Position numbers and translations under genes: made by a program. Below are positions 1 to 7,794 of a stretch of DNA of 64,000 nt, piece after piece. Below the pieces are notes generated by a model. That model worked only from the letters and a program-made list of their open reading frames with translations. It was not told the DNA's origin and did no database searches. Source of the DNA: JAMXLO01 sp964427005 (GTDB lineage Bacteria; Pseudomonadota; Alphaproteobacteria; Acetobacterales; Acetobacteraceae); NCBI GenBank assembly GCA_964427005.1, contig CAYRTL010000001.1:62001-126000 (forward strand), read 5' to 3'. Within the stretch, counting starts at the first letter, position 1, and each line of letters opens with the position of its first letter.

Positions 1-1
1 G

Positions 2-595
2 GAACTGGCTCAGGTCCTGGTCACACTCGGCTTGTCCTTTATGGTCGCCGATGTGTGTCTGATGCAGTGGGGCGGCGACCCGATCGCGGTGGAAACACCA
101 ACGGCGTTGCGCGGCGCGACACGCGTACTTGGCCTGGCATTCCCCACCTATCGGCTCGCCATCATCCTGATCGCCACGATGATCGCGGCGGCCCTGTGGC
201 TGCTACTGGAGCGAACCAGGCTTGGCGCGATGATCCGTGCGGCAGTTGATGATCCGGCAATGGCGCGCAGTGTCGGCATCCGCGTATCACACCTGTTTAC
301 CATCGTGTTTGCACTTGGCGCCGGTCTCGCAGGCTTCGCGGGCATGATTGGTGGACCGATCCTTTCGGTGTATCCCGGCCTCGATCAGGACATGCTGCCT
401 CTCGCATTGGTCGTGGTGATCCTTGGCGGAACCGGCAGACTCCTCGGGTCGCTTGTCGGCAGCTTTGTGGTCGGATTCCTGTACAACTTCGGCCAGGCGG
501 TCTTTCCCGAGCTTGCCTACGTTATCCTCTTCCTGCCCATGCTGATCGTGCTGGTCGTGCGCCCGCAGGGTCTGTTCGGCCGAGTGACGCTGTGA
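2..595 (+). CDS. livH: Branched-chain amino acid-type ABC transporter permease LivH, 5' truncated by the window edge
   Basis: The reading frame is open from the first base, so the start and the N-terminal membrane segments lie outside the window. The visible part is a hydrophobic integral membrane protein with the LivH-type cytoplasmic loop (RTRLGAMIRAAVDDPAMA) followed by the AGxxGGPI region and a last helix ending in VRPQGLFG, all typical of the LivH/UrtB permease family. It would form the inner-membrane channel together with the LivM-like product encoded next. The stop codon overlaps the GTG start of livM (GTGA). Family membership is clear. The substrate is not: close relatives carry leucine, urea, amides or aromatic acids, and the binding protein is not in the window. 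Confidence 0.9.
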   Translation, partial: ELAQVLVTLGLSFMVADVCLMQWGGDPIAVETPTALRGATRVLGLAFPTYRLAIILIATMIAAALWLLLERTRLGAMIRAAVDDPAMARSVGIRVSHLFTIVFALGAGLAGFAGMIGGPILSVYPGLDQDMLPLALVVVILGGTGRLLGSLVGSFVVGFLYNFGQAVFPELAYVILFLPMLIVLVVRPQGLFGRVTL

Positions 596-1566
596 AGCGC
601 GTTGCCATTTTCGCCACGCTTTTGCTGCTGGCGACAGTGCCCTGGTGGATCGGCAATAGCTACTACATCAACGTAACCACGCAGATCCTGATTTTTGCCG
701 TGCTCGCGCTGGGGCTGAACGTGCTGGTGGGATACGCCGGCCTGGTGACGCTGGGTCACGCTGGCCTGTTCGGCATCGCTGCCTATGCCGCAGCGACACT
801 GATCAATGCCGGCCACAACCAGATCATCGTGGCAATCGGCGCTCTCTTGGTCACGCTGGCCGCAACCGCGATTTTCGCCGTGCTGGCATTGCGTGGCACT
901 GGGCTCGGCTTTGTTATGATTACGGTCGCGCTCGGGCAAATCGTCTGGGGCATCGCGTATCGCTGGATAAGCCTGACCAACGGGGATAACGGCGTCTCGA
1001 TCACCACCCGTCCCTCGCCCTTTGGGCTGTTGCTCACCTCTGCCGATGCTTTCTATTGGGCGACGCTTGTGATCTTTCTGGTCGCGATAGCCGCGATGGC
1101 GATTTTCGTCGCCTCACCATTCGGGGCGGCAGTCCGCGGCACCCGTGATCAGCCGCGGCGCATGACAGCTCTCGGCTACAACGTGTGGCTAACCCGCTTC
1201 CTCGCCTTCCTGTTCTCCGGCTTCTGGAGCGGCGTCGCTGGCCTGCTGTATCTCTATTACAACCAGTTCGTCAGTCCACAGACCGTTGCGCTGAGCGCAT
1301 CGGCGGAAGCATTGTTGATGGTGATTGCGGGCGGCACCGGCACGCTTATCGGGCCGATCGCCGGCGCGGCCTTGGTCATCATCATGAAGGACATCGCCAG
1401 CGCCTACATTGAACGCTGGAACTTCGTACTCGGCGCGATTTTCGTGCTCATCGTCATCTTCATGCCAGAGGGGCTGGTGCCCGGTTGCGCGCGATTTTTG
1501 CGCTGGGCTGTGGCTTCTCTGCGGCCACGGTCAGCACCAATGCTAGAGCGCGAGGCCGGCCGATGA
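592..1566 (+). CDS. livM: Branched-chain amino acid-type ABC transporter permease LivM
   Basis: 324-residue membrane protein, the second permease of a LivHMGF-type importer. It has many hydrophobic segments and the conserved LivM features: the GYAGLVTLGHAGLFGIAAY segment near residue 50, a loop with GTRDQPRRMTALGYN near residue 185, and a C-terminus ending MPEGLVPG before a basic tail. The start is GTG at 592, overlapping the livH stop by four bases; the stop overlaps the ATG of livG by four bases (ATGA). Such overlaps indicate translational coupling in one operon. Length is normal for the family. Substrate unknown. Confidence 0.92.
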   Translation: MKRVAIFATLLLLATVPWWIGNSYYINVTTQILIFAVLALGLNVLVGYAGLVTLGHAGLFGIAAYAAATLINAGHNQIIVAIGALLVTLAATAIFAVLALRGTGLGFVMITVALGQIVWGIAYRWISLTNGDNGVSITTRPSPFGLLLTSADAFYWATLVIFLVAIAAMAIFVASPFGAAVRGTRDQPRRMTALGYNVWLTRFLAFLFSGFWSGVAGLLYLYYNQFVSPQTVALSASAEALLMVIAGGTGTLIGPIAGAALVIIMKDIASAYIERWNFVLGAIFVLIVIFMPEGLVPGCARFLRWAVASLRPRSAPMLEREAGR

Positions 1567-2300
1567 CCGCGCTGGCGTTGCAGGGGCTCAATAAGGCCTT
1601 CGGCGGATTGCGCGTCACCTCGGATGTGAATCTCGCGGTCGCGACAGGCGAGCGACGGCTCATCATCGGGCCAAACGGTGCCGGCAAGACGACGCTCTTC
1701 AACCTGATCACGGGTGAGCTGCGTGCCGATGCCGGACGGGTCATGTTGTTTGATCACGATCTGACCGGCGTACCCACGCGGAGACGCGCGCATCTGGGTC
1801 TGTCGCGCACCTACCAGATCATCACGCTGTTTCCTCGCGAAACGCTGGCACACAACGTGACGCTTTCGCTTCTCGGCCTGTCGCCCCTGCGCTGGAATCC
1901 CCTCGTCCGGCTCAGTCGTCAGCACGAGCTGCTGGACCACGCGCGCCAGGCCCTGGCGCAGATTGGACTGCAGCATCTGGCCGAACGGCCCGTAGCGCAA
2001 ACCTCGTATGGCGAACGTCGTCGCGTCGAGATCGCCATGGCACTGGCGCAGCGGCCAAAGGTGCTGCTGCTTGACGAACCCTTCGCCGGTCTGTCGGTGG
2101 AGGAGCGTCGCGACGTGCTCACACTGATCGGCGGCATCCCCCGCGAGGTCACGATCGTGATGATCGAGCATGACATGGATGTGGCGTTGGAATTCGCCGA
2201 ACGAATCACAGTGCTGCATTTCGGCCGGGTCATTGTGGAGGGTACTCGCGCTGAGGTGGTGCAGCACCCGCGAACCAAGGAGATCTACCTTGGCGCGTGA
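1563..2300 (+). CDS. livG: ABC transporter ATP-binding protein LivG
   Basis: 245 residues from the ATG at 1563, chosen because it overlaps the livM stop and because the conserved LivG N-terminus (LALQGLNKAFGGLRVTSDV) begins just after it; upstream in-frame codons only mirror livM. The Walker A motif is GPNGAGKTT, the signature is the LivG-style SYGERRRVEIA instead of LSGGQ, and Walker B is VLLLDEPFAGL, followed by the H-loop IEHDMD. It would hydrolyse ATP at the cytoplasmic face of the LivHM channel together with LivF. The C-terminal segment is short, as usual in this family. Confidence 0.93.
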   Translation: MTALALQGLNKAFGGLRVTSDVNLAVATGERRLIIGPNGAGKTTLFNLITGELRADAGRVMLFDHDLTGVPTRRRAHLGLSRTYQIITLFPRETLAHNVTLSLLGLSPLRWNPLVRLSRQHELLDHARQALAQIGLQHLAERPVAQTSYGERRRVEIAMALAQRPKVLLLDEPFAGLSVEERRDVLTLIGGIPREVTIVMIEHDMDVALEFAERITVLHFGRVIVEGTRAEVVQHPRTKEIYLGA

Positions 2301-3009
2301 CGCCCTGCTGATGAGCGATGTCGATGCGTATTATGGCGATAGCCACGTGCTGCATCGCGTATCCTTCCGCCTGGGCGAAGGCCGGCTGCTCGGGCTGCTC
2401 GGCCGTAACGGCGCGGGCAAGTCCACCTGCATGAGCGTCGCGGTTGGCTGGCTGCAGCCTCGGCGCGGCACTGTTGCCATTGGTTCGGTCCAGGTGAACG
2501 GCCGCTCACCCGAAGCAATCGCCGCTCATGGCGTTGCGCTGGTGCCACAAGGCCGGCGTATCTTCCGCAGCCTGACTGTGCGCGAGAATCTGGCGGTCGC
2601 AACGCGCAAACCACGCGACCGTAATGTCGAGCCGTGGAGCTTCGATCGCGTGTACGCGACATTCCCACGGCTGAGCGAGCGTCGCGAACAATATGCCGGC
2701 TACCTTTCAGGGGGCGAACAGCAGATGCTGGCGATCGGCCGCGCGCTGATGTCGAACCCGCGTGTGCTGCTGATGGATGAGCCGTCCGAGGGGCTGGCGC
2801 CGCAGATTGTCGCTGAGGTGATGGCGACCATACGTCAGCTCAAGGAGCATGGCTTGTCGATTGTGCTGGTCGAGCAGAATGCGAAGCTGGTGTTCGATGT
2901 CGCGGACGATATCGTCATCCTGAACAGCGGCCGTGTCGTGGTGGCCGACACGGCGGCAGCGATCACGCGCGATGGGATCGATCTGCACCAGCATCTGGGC
3001 GTCTATTAG
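2290..3009 (+). CDS. livF: ABC transporter ATP-binding protein LivF
   Basis: Second ATPase of the importer, 239 residues if translation starts at TTG 2290, overlapping livG by 11 bases; an ATG at 2311 is the alternative, but the family motif DALLMSDVDAYYGDSHVLH straddles it, favouring the upstream start. Walker A is GRNGAGKST, signature LSGGEQQMLAIGRAL, Walker B VLLMDEPSEGL, and the H-loop is VEQNAKL, all as in LivF. It is the last gene of the operon. Directly after its stop comes unrelated, rearranged DNA (hsdS fragment on the other strand), so the operon ends at what looks like an old junction. Confidence 0.9.
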   Translation: MARDALLMSDVDAYYGDSHVLHRVSFRLGEGRLLGLLGRNGAGKSTCMSVAVGWLQPRRGTVAIGSVQVNGRSPEAIAAHGVALVPQGRRIFRSLTVRENLAVATRKPRDRNVEPWSFDRVYATFPRLSERREQYAGYLSGGEQQMLAIGRALMSNPRVLLMDEPSEGLAPQIVAEVMATIRQLKEHGLSIVLVEQNAKLVFDVADDIVILNSGRVVVADTAAAITRDGIDLHQHLGVY

Positions 3010-3159
3010 GGAGGCGCTGGAGCCTTCGCAGCGAGCATCGCGCTCTGCCTGATTCACGGGCACGCGGCGGCTGTCGAGAATTTCAAACACCTCGCCGAGC
3101 TTTGCCCAAGCCCATCCAGGCGGCAGCGCTGGCCCGCTGCGCGTTTCCCCATCGCTCAT
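3010..3159 (-). pseudogene. Type I restriction specificity subunit (HsdS), N-terminal fragment
   Basis: Reading minus from the ATG at 3159, the first ~50 codons give a segment with GWAWAKLGEVFEILDSRR followed by VPVNQAERDAR. This matches the start of a target-recognition domain of HsdS proteins (GWxWxKLGE, then ILDSxRxPVNxxER). The similarity stops where the frame runs into the antisense of livF, so only about a tenth of a normal HsdS (400-plus residues) remains and no hsdM or hsdR is nearby. It lies 21 bases downstream of the decayed hicB on the same strand. I judge it a dead remnant left by a deletion; the family call rests on motif recognition. Confidence 0.6.
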
Positions 3160-3180
3160 CTCAGTCTGGCAAGAGCGAAA

Positions 3181-3584
3181 TCACGCTGCGTCCCGATCCC
3201 GCCCCATGCGCTCGCGTACCGCCTGCGCCAGCAGCCCCGAACGCGTGTGGCCGGTGCGCGCGGCGTAGCGGTCCACCGCTGCAAGCAAATCCTCCGGCAA
3301 CGTAATGTTCACCTCACCGACCGCCCAGGGACGTCGGCGCGCACGAGCACCCGTGCCGCCTCGACCACATCAGGCTCACGAGCGATCGCGTCGAGCTCCG
3401 ACGGCTCCGGTATCGCTTCGCCGTGCTCCGCAGCGAGATCGGTATGCGCCTGCAAAGCCTCCTCCGCATGGCGCACCGCGTCCTGCACGGTGGCTCCGGC
3501 GCTGGTGCAGCCCGGCAGGTCGGGGAAGAACACGCCAAATCCGTCGGCGGCCCGCTCGACAATGGCGGCATAGTAACACGGCAT
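3181..3584 (-). pseudogene. hicB: HicB-type antitoxin, broken by a one-base frameshift
   Basis: ATG at 3584 is preceded by a good ribosome site (GAGGAGAGG). Residues 1 to about 75 form the HicB partial RNase H-like fold (YAAIVERAADGFGVFFPDLP, GCTSAGAT, HAEEAL). The frame meets TGA at 3309-3311 just after GRSVR, but the next frame continues at once with VNITLPEDLLAAVDRYA and TRSGLLAQAVRERM to a stop at 3181, which is the usual C-terminal DNA-binding part of HicB. Restoring one G (AGGTG to AGGGTG) rejoins both halves as GRSVRVNITLPEDL. The antitoxin therefore likely lost its operator-binding domain. A sequencing error in a G run would look the same. Confidence 0.75.
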
Positions 3585-3586
3585 CG

Positions 3587-3754
3587 TCAGCCTCTCCTCA
3601 GGTTCTCGCCCGATTGGCGCTCGATGCTGCGCAGCGTGCCGGGCGGTATGTCCTCGACGGGATGCGCGACGGTAACGGTCCCTGGCCGCTGCTCGTGGCG
3701 GAAATGGTGATGGCTCCCCGTCACCCGCACCAGCCGCCAACCCGCCGCCTCCAT
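3587..3754 (-). CDS. hicA: HicA-type mRNA interferase toxin
   Basis: 55 codons from the ATG at 3754, just two bases upstream of hicB. The sequence has the HicA hallmark GWRLVRVTGSHHHFRH, containing the catalytic histidine cluster of this double-stranded RNA-binding-like ribonuclease fold, followed by PGTVTVAHPVEDIPPGTLRSI. HicA toxins cleave mRNA and are neutralised by HicB. The N-terminus is slightly shorter than usual (about 58-60 residues): the ATG lies inside the first helix and a TAG occurs 15 codons upstream, so the start may be damaged or use a non-ATG codon. With hicB frameshifted, toxin activity may also be lost or held by the remaining HicB N-domain. Confidence 0.7.
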   Translation of the reverse strand: MEAAGWRLVRVTGSHHHFRHEQRPGTVTVAHPVEDIPPGTLRSIERQSGENLRRG

Positions 3755-3810
3755 CGTTCCAGTGCCGATACGCTGGAAGTCGTTCAGCGGCAGCTACTGA
3801 TCCCCCTCGC

Positions 3811-4446
3811 TCATTCCGCGAGTGCCGCGATCTCCGCCCGTAGCTCCTCAATACCCTCCCCGGTCTCACTGCTGGTCACCACCACATCCGGATGCGCCGC
3901 TGGATGGGCGCGCGCCAGCGCGACTGCTTCCGCCAGCTTGCGAGCCAGGGCCGCCGACTTCACACCATCTGCCTTGGTCAACACCAACTGATACGTCACC
4001 GCTGCACTGTCCAGCAGTTCCATCACCGCGCGGTCAGCGTCCTTCACCTCGATCCGCGCGTCCAGCAGAAGCATCACCCTGCGCAGCGTCGGCCGGCCGC
4101 GCAGGTAATCAAACATCAACCCCTGCCAGTCCTGCTTCACCGCCTTTCCGGCGCGCGCATAGCCGTAGCCTGGCATGTCAACGAGCGTCAGCCGGCCGCC
4201 CAGATCGAAAAAGTTGAGCTGCCGCGTTCGCCCTGGTGCGCTCGATACCCGCGCCAGCGCGCGCCGGCCGGTCAGCGCATTCAACAGAGACGATTTGCCC
4301 ACGTTCGAGCGGCCCGCGAAGGCCACCTCCGGCCCCGCGGCGGGAGGTAACTGGTCCAGCCGCTGCGTCGCATGTACGAACCGGCACTCGGCGGCGAACA
4401 GCCGCCGGCCGGCTTCCAGTGCGATCTCGGCATCGGCTGCCTGCAC
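3811..4446 (-). CDS. engB: Ribosome biogenesis GTP-binding protein EngB (YihA/YsxC)
   Basis: 211-residue TRAFAC-class GTPase used in assembly of the 50S ribosomal subunit. The G1 motif GRSNVGKSS is at residues 45-53, the switch I region PGRTRQLNFF near 71-80, G3 DMPGYG at 90-95, G4 TKAD at 157-160 and G5 TSS near 191. Length and motifs are standard. It is the last essential gene in the rpmH-rnpA-yidD-yidC-engB series, a common alphaproteobacterial order, and is separated from yidC by 74 bases holding a strong hairpin. hicA lies downstream on the same strand. Confidence 0.95.
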   Translation of the reverse strand: MQAADAEIALEAGRRLFAAECRFVHATQRLDQLPPAAGPEVAFAGRSNVGKSSLLNALTGRRALARVSSAPGRTRQLNFFDLGGRLTLVDMPGYGYARAGKAVKQDWQGLMFDYLRGRPTLRRVMLLLDARIEVKDADRAVMELLDSAAVTYQLVLTKADGVKSAALARKLAEAVALARAHPAAHPDVVVTSSETGEGIEELRAEIAALAE

Positions 4447-4460
4447 GCTTCATCTCTGCG

Positions 4461-4499
4461 CCCTCTCCCCTCTCTCACGCTGTGGGAGAGGGGAGAGGG
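4461..4499. repeat. Perfect 14-bp inverted repeat of CCCTCTCCC type between yidC and engB
   Basis: Bases 4461-4474 (CCCTCTCCCCTCTC) are exactly complementary to 4486-4499 with an 11-base loop. The composition (pyrimidine-only arm, purine-only arm) matches the CCCTCTCCC/GGGAGAGGG dispersed palindromes common in intergenic DNA of many proteobacteria. There is no T run after it on the minus strand, so a simple intrinsic terminator between yidC and engB is unlikely; it may stabilise the upstream transcript or be a mobile REP-like element. Repeat status needs other copies elsewhere in the genome. Confidence 0.7.
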
Positions 4500-4520
4500 T
4501 TGGGTTGAGGGGTGAGGCGA

Positions 4521-6269
4521 TCAGGTCCGCGCGAGTCCTGGCCGCGCCAGGCTCGTCCGCCGCATGATCAGCCATTGCTGCGCAATCGACAGCAGGTTGT
4601 TCCAGCTCCAGTAGATCACCAGCCCCGCCGGGAAGTTCGCCAGCATGAACGTGAAAATCAGCGGCATGAACTGGAACATACGCGCCTGCACCGGATCGGG
4701 CGGCGGTGGGTTCAGCTTCTGCTGCAGGAACATCGTGGCGCCCATGATCAGCGGCCATGCGCCCAGATGCAGCCACGGCGATATCGTGCCCGGATCGAAT
4801 GGAATGAGCCCGAACAGGTTGAAGATGTTGGTGGGATCGACCTGCGACAGGTCTTTGATCCAGCCGAAGAACGGCGCCTGCCGCATCTCTATGGTGACAA
4901 AGATCACCTTGTACAGCGAGAAGAACACCGGGATCTGGACCACCATCGGCAGGCACCCGGATGCCGGGTTCACCTTCTCGGTCCGGTACAGCGCCATCAT
5001 CTCCTGCTGCATGCGTTGCGGTTCCTCTTTGAACCGTTCGCGCAGCGCCTGCATCTTTGGCGCCAGCAGCTTCATCTTGCTCATCGAGCGATACGAGTAG
5101 TTCGCCAGCGGGAAGAACAGCGCCTTCACGAACACGGTGAACACCAGGATCGCCAGACCAAAATTACCCAGCAGGCTGTTCAGCCAGTCGAGGCAATAGA
5201 AGATCGGCTTGGTCAGGAAATAGAACCAGCCGAAATCAACTGCCTTGTCGAAGCTCGGAATGTGGTCCTCTGCCTGATACCGGTCGAGCAACCGCACGAT
5301 CTTCGCACCGGCAAACAGCCGGGACGGCATGGATGTCTCACTGCCCGGCGCAATCGTTTGCGGGTCATGCGCGACGTAGTCCACCTGATAGTGGTCGCCG
5401 TTCTCCGAGATATGCCGGAAATTCACTGTGGAGCTTATCGCCTGGTCTGGCACCAACGCGGTCAGCCAGTATTTGTCGGTAATGCCCGCCCAGCCGCCGG
5501 TTGCTGTCGCATCGTAGGCGATACCGTTCTTTTTCTCGCCCTCGCTCTTGGCGTTCGCATAGGTGGTTTCCTGCAGCCGCCCATCGACTACGCCCAGCAG
5601 GCCTTCGAACAGGATATAGTAGCCCGCTACCTGTGGCGTGTAGTCGCGGCGAATGCGTGCCCAGGGAAACAGCTTCACCGGCTTGTCGGTCGCGTTCTTC
5701 ACCGACTGCTGCACGGTGAACATGTACTCGTCGTCGACCGAGAAGGTGATCTGGAAGGTCAGACCGGCGCCATTGTTCCAGGACAGCGTGGCAGGATGCC
5801 CGGCGCTGAGCGTCCCGTCCGAACTGGTCCAGACGGTGTCATTGTCAGGCAGCTTCACCTGTTCACCGGGCGCGGCGCTCCAGCCGTATTGGACGTAGTA
5901 CGGATGCTCCTCGGAGCGCGGCTCCAGCAGCCGGACGTTGGGCGAATTCGGCTCGAGCGTCTCACGGTAGTCGGTGAGCACAAGATCATCCAGCCGAGCA
6001 CCGAGCAGGCTGATGGAGCCCGCGACACGATGGGCGGAAATCTTCAGCCGCGGCACTTGCTTAGGAACCGCCGGCGCCGCCACCGGGGCCGCAGCGCCTG
6101 GCGAGCCTTGCGCGGGTGCCAGGGGAGTTTGCGTCGCCGTGGTCTCATGCCCGGCTACCTGCTGCTGCGGCTTCGGCGCCTGCGGCATATGCGGCGCGAT
6201 CAGCGTCTGAAACACGAGCAGGATGGCGACGGAAATTGCGATCGCCAGGAAGAGGCGTCTCTGATCCAT
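4521..6269 (-). CDS. yidC: Membrane protein insertase YidC
   Basis: 582 residues. An N-terminal helix (LFLAIAISVAILLVFQTLI) is followed by a low-complexity Pro/Ala linker, then a large periplasmic beta-rich domain (about 85-350) and the conserved insertase core with the GWFYFLTKPIFYCLDWL segment near 355, the coiled cytoplasmic hairpin MKLLAPKMQALRERF, and CLPMVVQIPVFFSLYKVI. This is the Gram-negative type YidC, which inserts proteins alone or with SecYEG. The ATG shares one base with the yidD stop (TAATG), so the two are translationally coupled. Confidence 0.97.
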   Translation of the reverse strand: MDQRRLFLAIAISVAILLVFQTLIAPHMPQAPKPQQQVAGHETTATQTPLAPAQGSPGAAAPVAAPAVPKQVPRLKISAHRVAGSISLLGARLDDLVLTDYRETLEPNSPNVRLLEPRSEEHPYYVQYGWSAAPGEQVKLPDNDTVWTSSDGTLSAGHPATLSWNNGAGLTFQITFSVDDEYMFTVQQSVKNATDKPVKLFPWARIRRDYTPQVAGYYILFEGLLGVVDGRLQETTYANAKSEGEKKNGIAYDATATGGWAGITDKYWLTALVPDQAISSTVNFRHISENGDHYQVDYVAHDPQTIAPGSETSMPSRLFAGAKIVRLLDRYQAEDHIPSFDKAVDFGWFYFLTKPIFYCLDWLNSLLGNFGLAILVFTVFVKALFFPLANYSYRSMSKMKLLAPKMQALRERFKEEPQRMQQEMMALYRTEKVNPASGCLPMVVQIPVFFSLYKVIFVTIEMRQAPFFGWIKDLSQVDPTNIFNLFGLIPFDPGTISPWLHLGAWPLIMGATMFLQQKLNPPPPDPVQARMFQFMPLIFTFMLANFPAGLVIYWSWNNLLSIAQQWLIMRRTSLARPGLART

Positions 6270-6511
6270 TACGCGCCCTTCCTATGCCCGCATTCGGGCA
6301 CCGGATCGTAGCCGCCCTCATGCCACGGATTGCAGCGCAGGATGCGCCGCGCTGCGAGCCCACTGCCACGCACCGCGCCGTGGCCGCGAATAGCCTCGAT
6401 CGCGTAATCGCTGCAGCTCGGAAAAAAACGACAATTCGCGCCGATGACCGGTCGTATCGTCCATTGATAGGCCCGCACCGCACCGATAGCGATGTGTGCA
6501 GCCGGCGTCAT
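6269..6511 (-). CDS. yidD: Membrane protein insertion efficiency factor YidD
   Basis: 80 residues with the family core AYQWTIRPVIGANCRFFPSC, SDYAIEAI and the closing segment RILRCNPWHEGGYDPVP. These cysteine-containing motifs define the YidD (UPF0161) family, small membrane-associated proteins thought to help YidC-dependent insertion. The ATG overlaps the rnpA stop by four bases (ATGA) and its stop overlaps the yidC start by one base. Confidence 0.95.
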   Translation of the reverse strand: MTPAAHIAIGAVRAYQWTIRPVIGANCRFFPSCSDYAIEAIRGHGAVRGSGLAARRILRCNPWHEGGYDPVPECGHRKGA

Positions 6512-6846
6512 ACGAGCTGTGCCTTGGCCAAAGCGCGGCGCAAATCGTCTTGCAAAGCCACGAAGTCGCGCTCGCGCGTCGCGGCACGCCCGATCAGCAC
6601 CAGATCGACGCCCGTCACCGGATGCTCCGCCAACACCAGCTTGGCGGCTTCCTTGAGGCGGCGGCGAGTGCGGTTACGGATCACGGCGTTGCCGATCTTC
6701 TTCGTCACAGTAAATCCAAGCCGTGCCGGTCCGGCGTCCTCACGCGGCAATGCCTGCAACACCAGCCCCGGCATGGGGGCCTTGCGGCCCTTGGCTGCTG
6801 CTCGCTGGAAATCCGCCCGACGGGTCAGACGGCCTGTGGCGGCCAA
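6508..6846 (-). CDS. rnpA: Ribonuclease P protein component
   Basis: 112 residues from TTG 6846. The segment GRLTRRADFQRAAAKG, then RLGFTVTKKIGNAVIRNR and RRRLKEA, is the RnpA signature: a basic protein that binds the RNase P RNA for tRNA 5' maturation. TTG is chosen because it is preceded by a G-rich ribosome site (GGGGG, six bases away), follows the rpmH stop by 11 bases, and sits at the usual N-terminus; the next in-frame codons upstream overlap rpmH out of frame. The stop overlaps yidD (ATGA). Confidence 0.93.
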   Translation of the reverse strand: MAATGRLTRRADFQRAAAKGRKAPMPGLVLQALPREDAGPARLGFTVTKKIGNAVIRNRTRRRLKEAAKLVLAEHPVTGVDLVLIGRAATRERDFVALQDDLRRALAKAQLV

Positions 6847-6857
6847 GCAGCCCCCGA

Positions 6858-6992
6858 TCAGGCCGACAGGCGCTTGCGGCCCTTGGCCCGGCGGTTCGCC
6901 AGCACCTTGCGGCCGCCGACAGTGGCCATCCGGGCGCGGAATCCATGCCGCCGCTTGCGGACGAGCTTCGACGGTTGATAGGTGCGCTTCAC
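6858..6992 (-). CDS. rpmH: 50S ribosomal protein L34
   Basis: 44 residues, starting KRTYQPSKLVRKRRHGF after the initiator and ending RRAKGRKRLSA, the nearly invariant bacterial L34 sequence and length. The start is GTG at 6992, with GGAGA about eight bases upstream. It is first in the rpmH-rnpA-yidD-yidC-engB transcript, next to a strong sigma-70-like promoter. Confidence 0.97.
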   Translation of the reverse strand: MKRTYQPSKLVRKRRHGFRARMATVGGRKVLANRRAKGRKRLSA

Positions 6993-7017
6993 AGCCGGTT
7001 CTCCAATAAGGCGGCGG

Positions 7018-7046
7018 CTTATAGGAGCGCCGCCTGCAACCGTCAA
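7018..7046 (-). promoter_or_regulatory. Sigma-70-type promoter of rpmH operon
   Basis: On the minus strand TTGACG (7041-7046) and TATAAG (7018-7023) are separated by exactly 17 bases and lie about 25 bases upstream of the rpmH GTG. This is the best -35/-10 match noticed in the window and fits high expression of a ribosomal protein gene. The divergent TVP38-like gene starts at 7081. Confidence 0.75.
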
Positions 7047-7080
7047 TCGCGGCCAGATTAATCACGCGACAGATCGCGGA

Positions 7081-7794
7081 ATGTCACTACATGGTCTGGT
7101 CATGCGCCTGGTTCGCCGATTCTGGCCGCTCGTGCTGCTGCTGGCAGGCATCGCCATTGCCTCGACGAGTGGGCTGACTGAGCAGATCGGTTGGGCGAGC
7201 CTGGCGCGCAACCACGCGGCGTTGACGGCGTGGGTCCGGTCGCATCCGGCGATCGCACCGTCGGTTTACATGGCGGTTTATGCCCTGGTTGTCCTGCTTT
7301 CGCTGCCGGAATCTGCCGTACTCACGGTGGCCGGCGGGCTGTTGTTCGGTACGCTGCTGGGGGGTGTTCTCGCCGTGGTGGGTTCGTCCGTGGGAGCGAT
7401 CGGGCTGTTCCTGGCAATCCGCTATCACTTGGCCGACACGCTGGCAGCTCGTGGCAGCCGCATTCTCGATGCAATCCGGGCCAGCCTGCAACGCGATGGG
7501 TTCAGCTATCTGCTCGCCATCCGTTTGGTCCCCGTCTTTCCCTTCTGGTTGGTGAACCTGTCCGCCGGCTTGAGCGGAATGCGGTTGCTGCCCTATTCGG
7601 CAGCCACCGTGATCGGAATCATGCCAGCGACCTTCGTTTACGCATCCATTGGCGCCGGCCTAGGCCAAGTGCTGGCACATGGAGGTCGGCCGGACCTCGG
7701 CATCGTGTTCTCGCCCGGCATCCTGCTACCCCTGATCGGGCTGGCGGCGCTATCGCTTTTGCCCATTGCGTGGCGAAAATGGCGCGATGCCTGA
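7081..7794 (+). CDS. TVP38/TMEM64 (VTT domain) family inner-membrane protein
   Basis: 237 residues from ATG 7081. An N-terminal helix (PLVLLLAGIAIAST) is followed by helices carrying the VTT/SNARE-associated motifs: LPESAVLTVAGGLLFG near residue 75, the GSSVGAIGLFLAIRYH region, RDGFSYLLAIRLVPVFPFWL near 140, and a C-terminal pair of helices. These DedA-superfamily proteins are membrane proteins linked to lipid scrambling or ion homeostasis. Its stop lies eight bases inside the flavoprotein gene that follows, and in many bacteria the two domains are fused into one protein, so they probably act together. Confidence 0.88.
   Translation: MSLHGLVMRLVRRFWPLVLLLAGIAIASTSGLTEQIGWASLARNHAALTAWVRSHPAIAPSVYMAVYALVVLLSLPESAVLTVAGGLLFGTLLGGVLAVVGSSVGAIGLFLAIRYHLADTLAARGSRILDAIRASLQRDGFSYLLAIRLVPVFPFWLVNLSAGLSGMRLLPYSAATVIGIMPATFVYASIGAGLGQVLAHGGRPDLGIVFSPGILLPLIGLAALSLLPIAWRKWRDA

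Noticed and set aside
2170..2289. Upstream extension of the livF frame to ATG 2170
   Set aside because: It lies wholly inside livG in another frame, and its product has no ABC-transporter features; TTG 2290 or ATG 2311 fits the family.
4512..6311. Long plus-strand open frame antisense to yidC
   Set aside because: Composition is Arg/Gln/His-rich as expected for the complement of a GC-rich gene, and yidC on the other strand is unmistakable.
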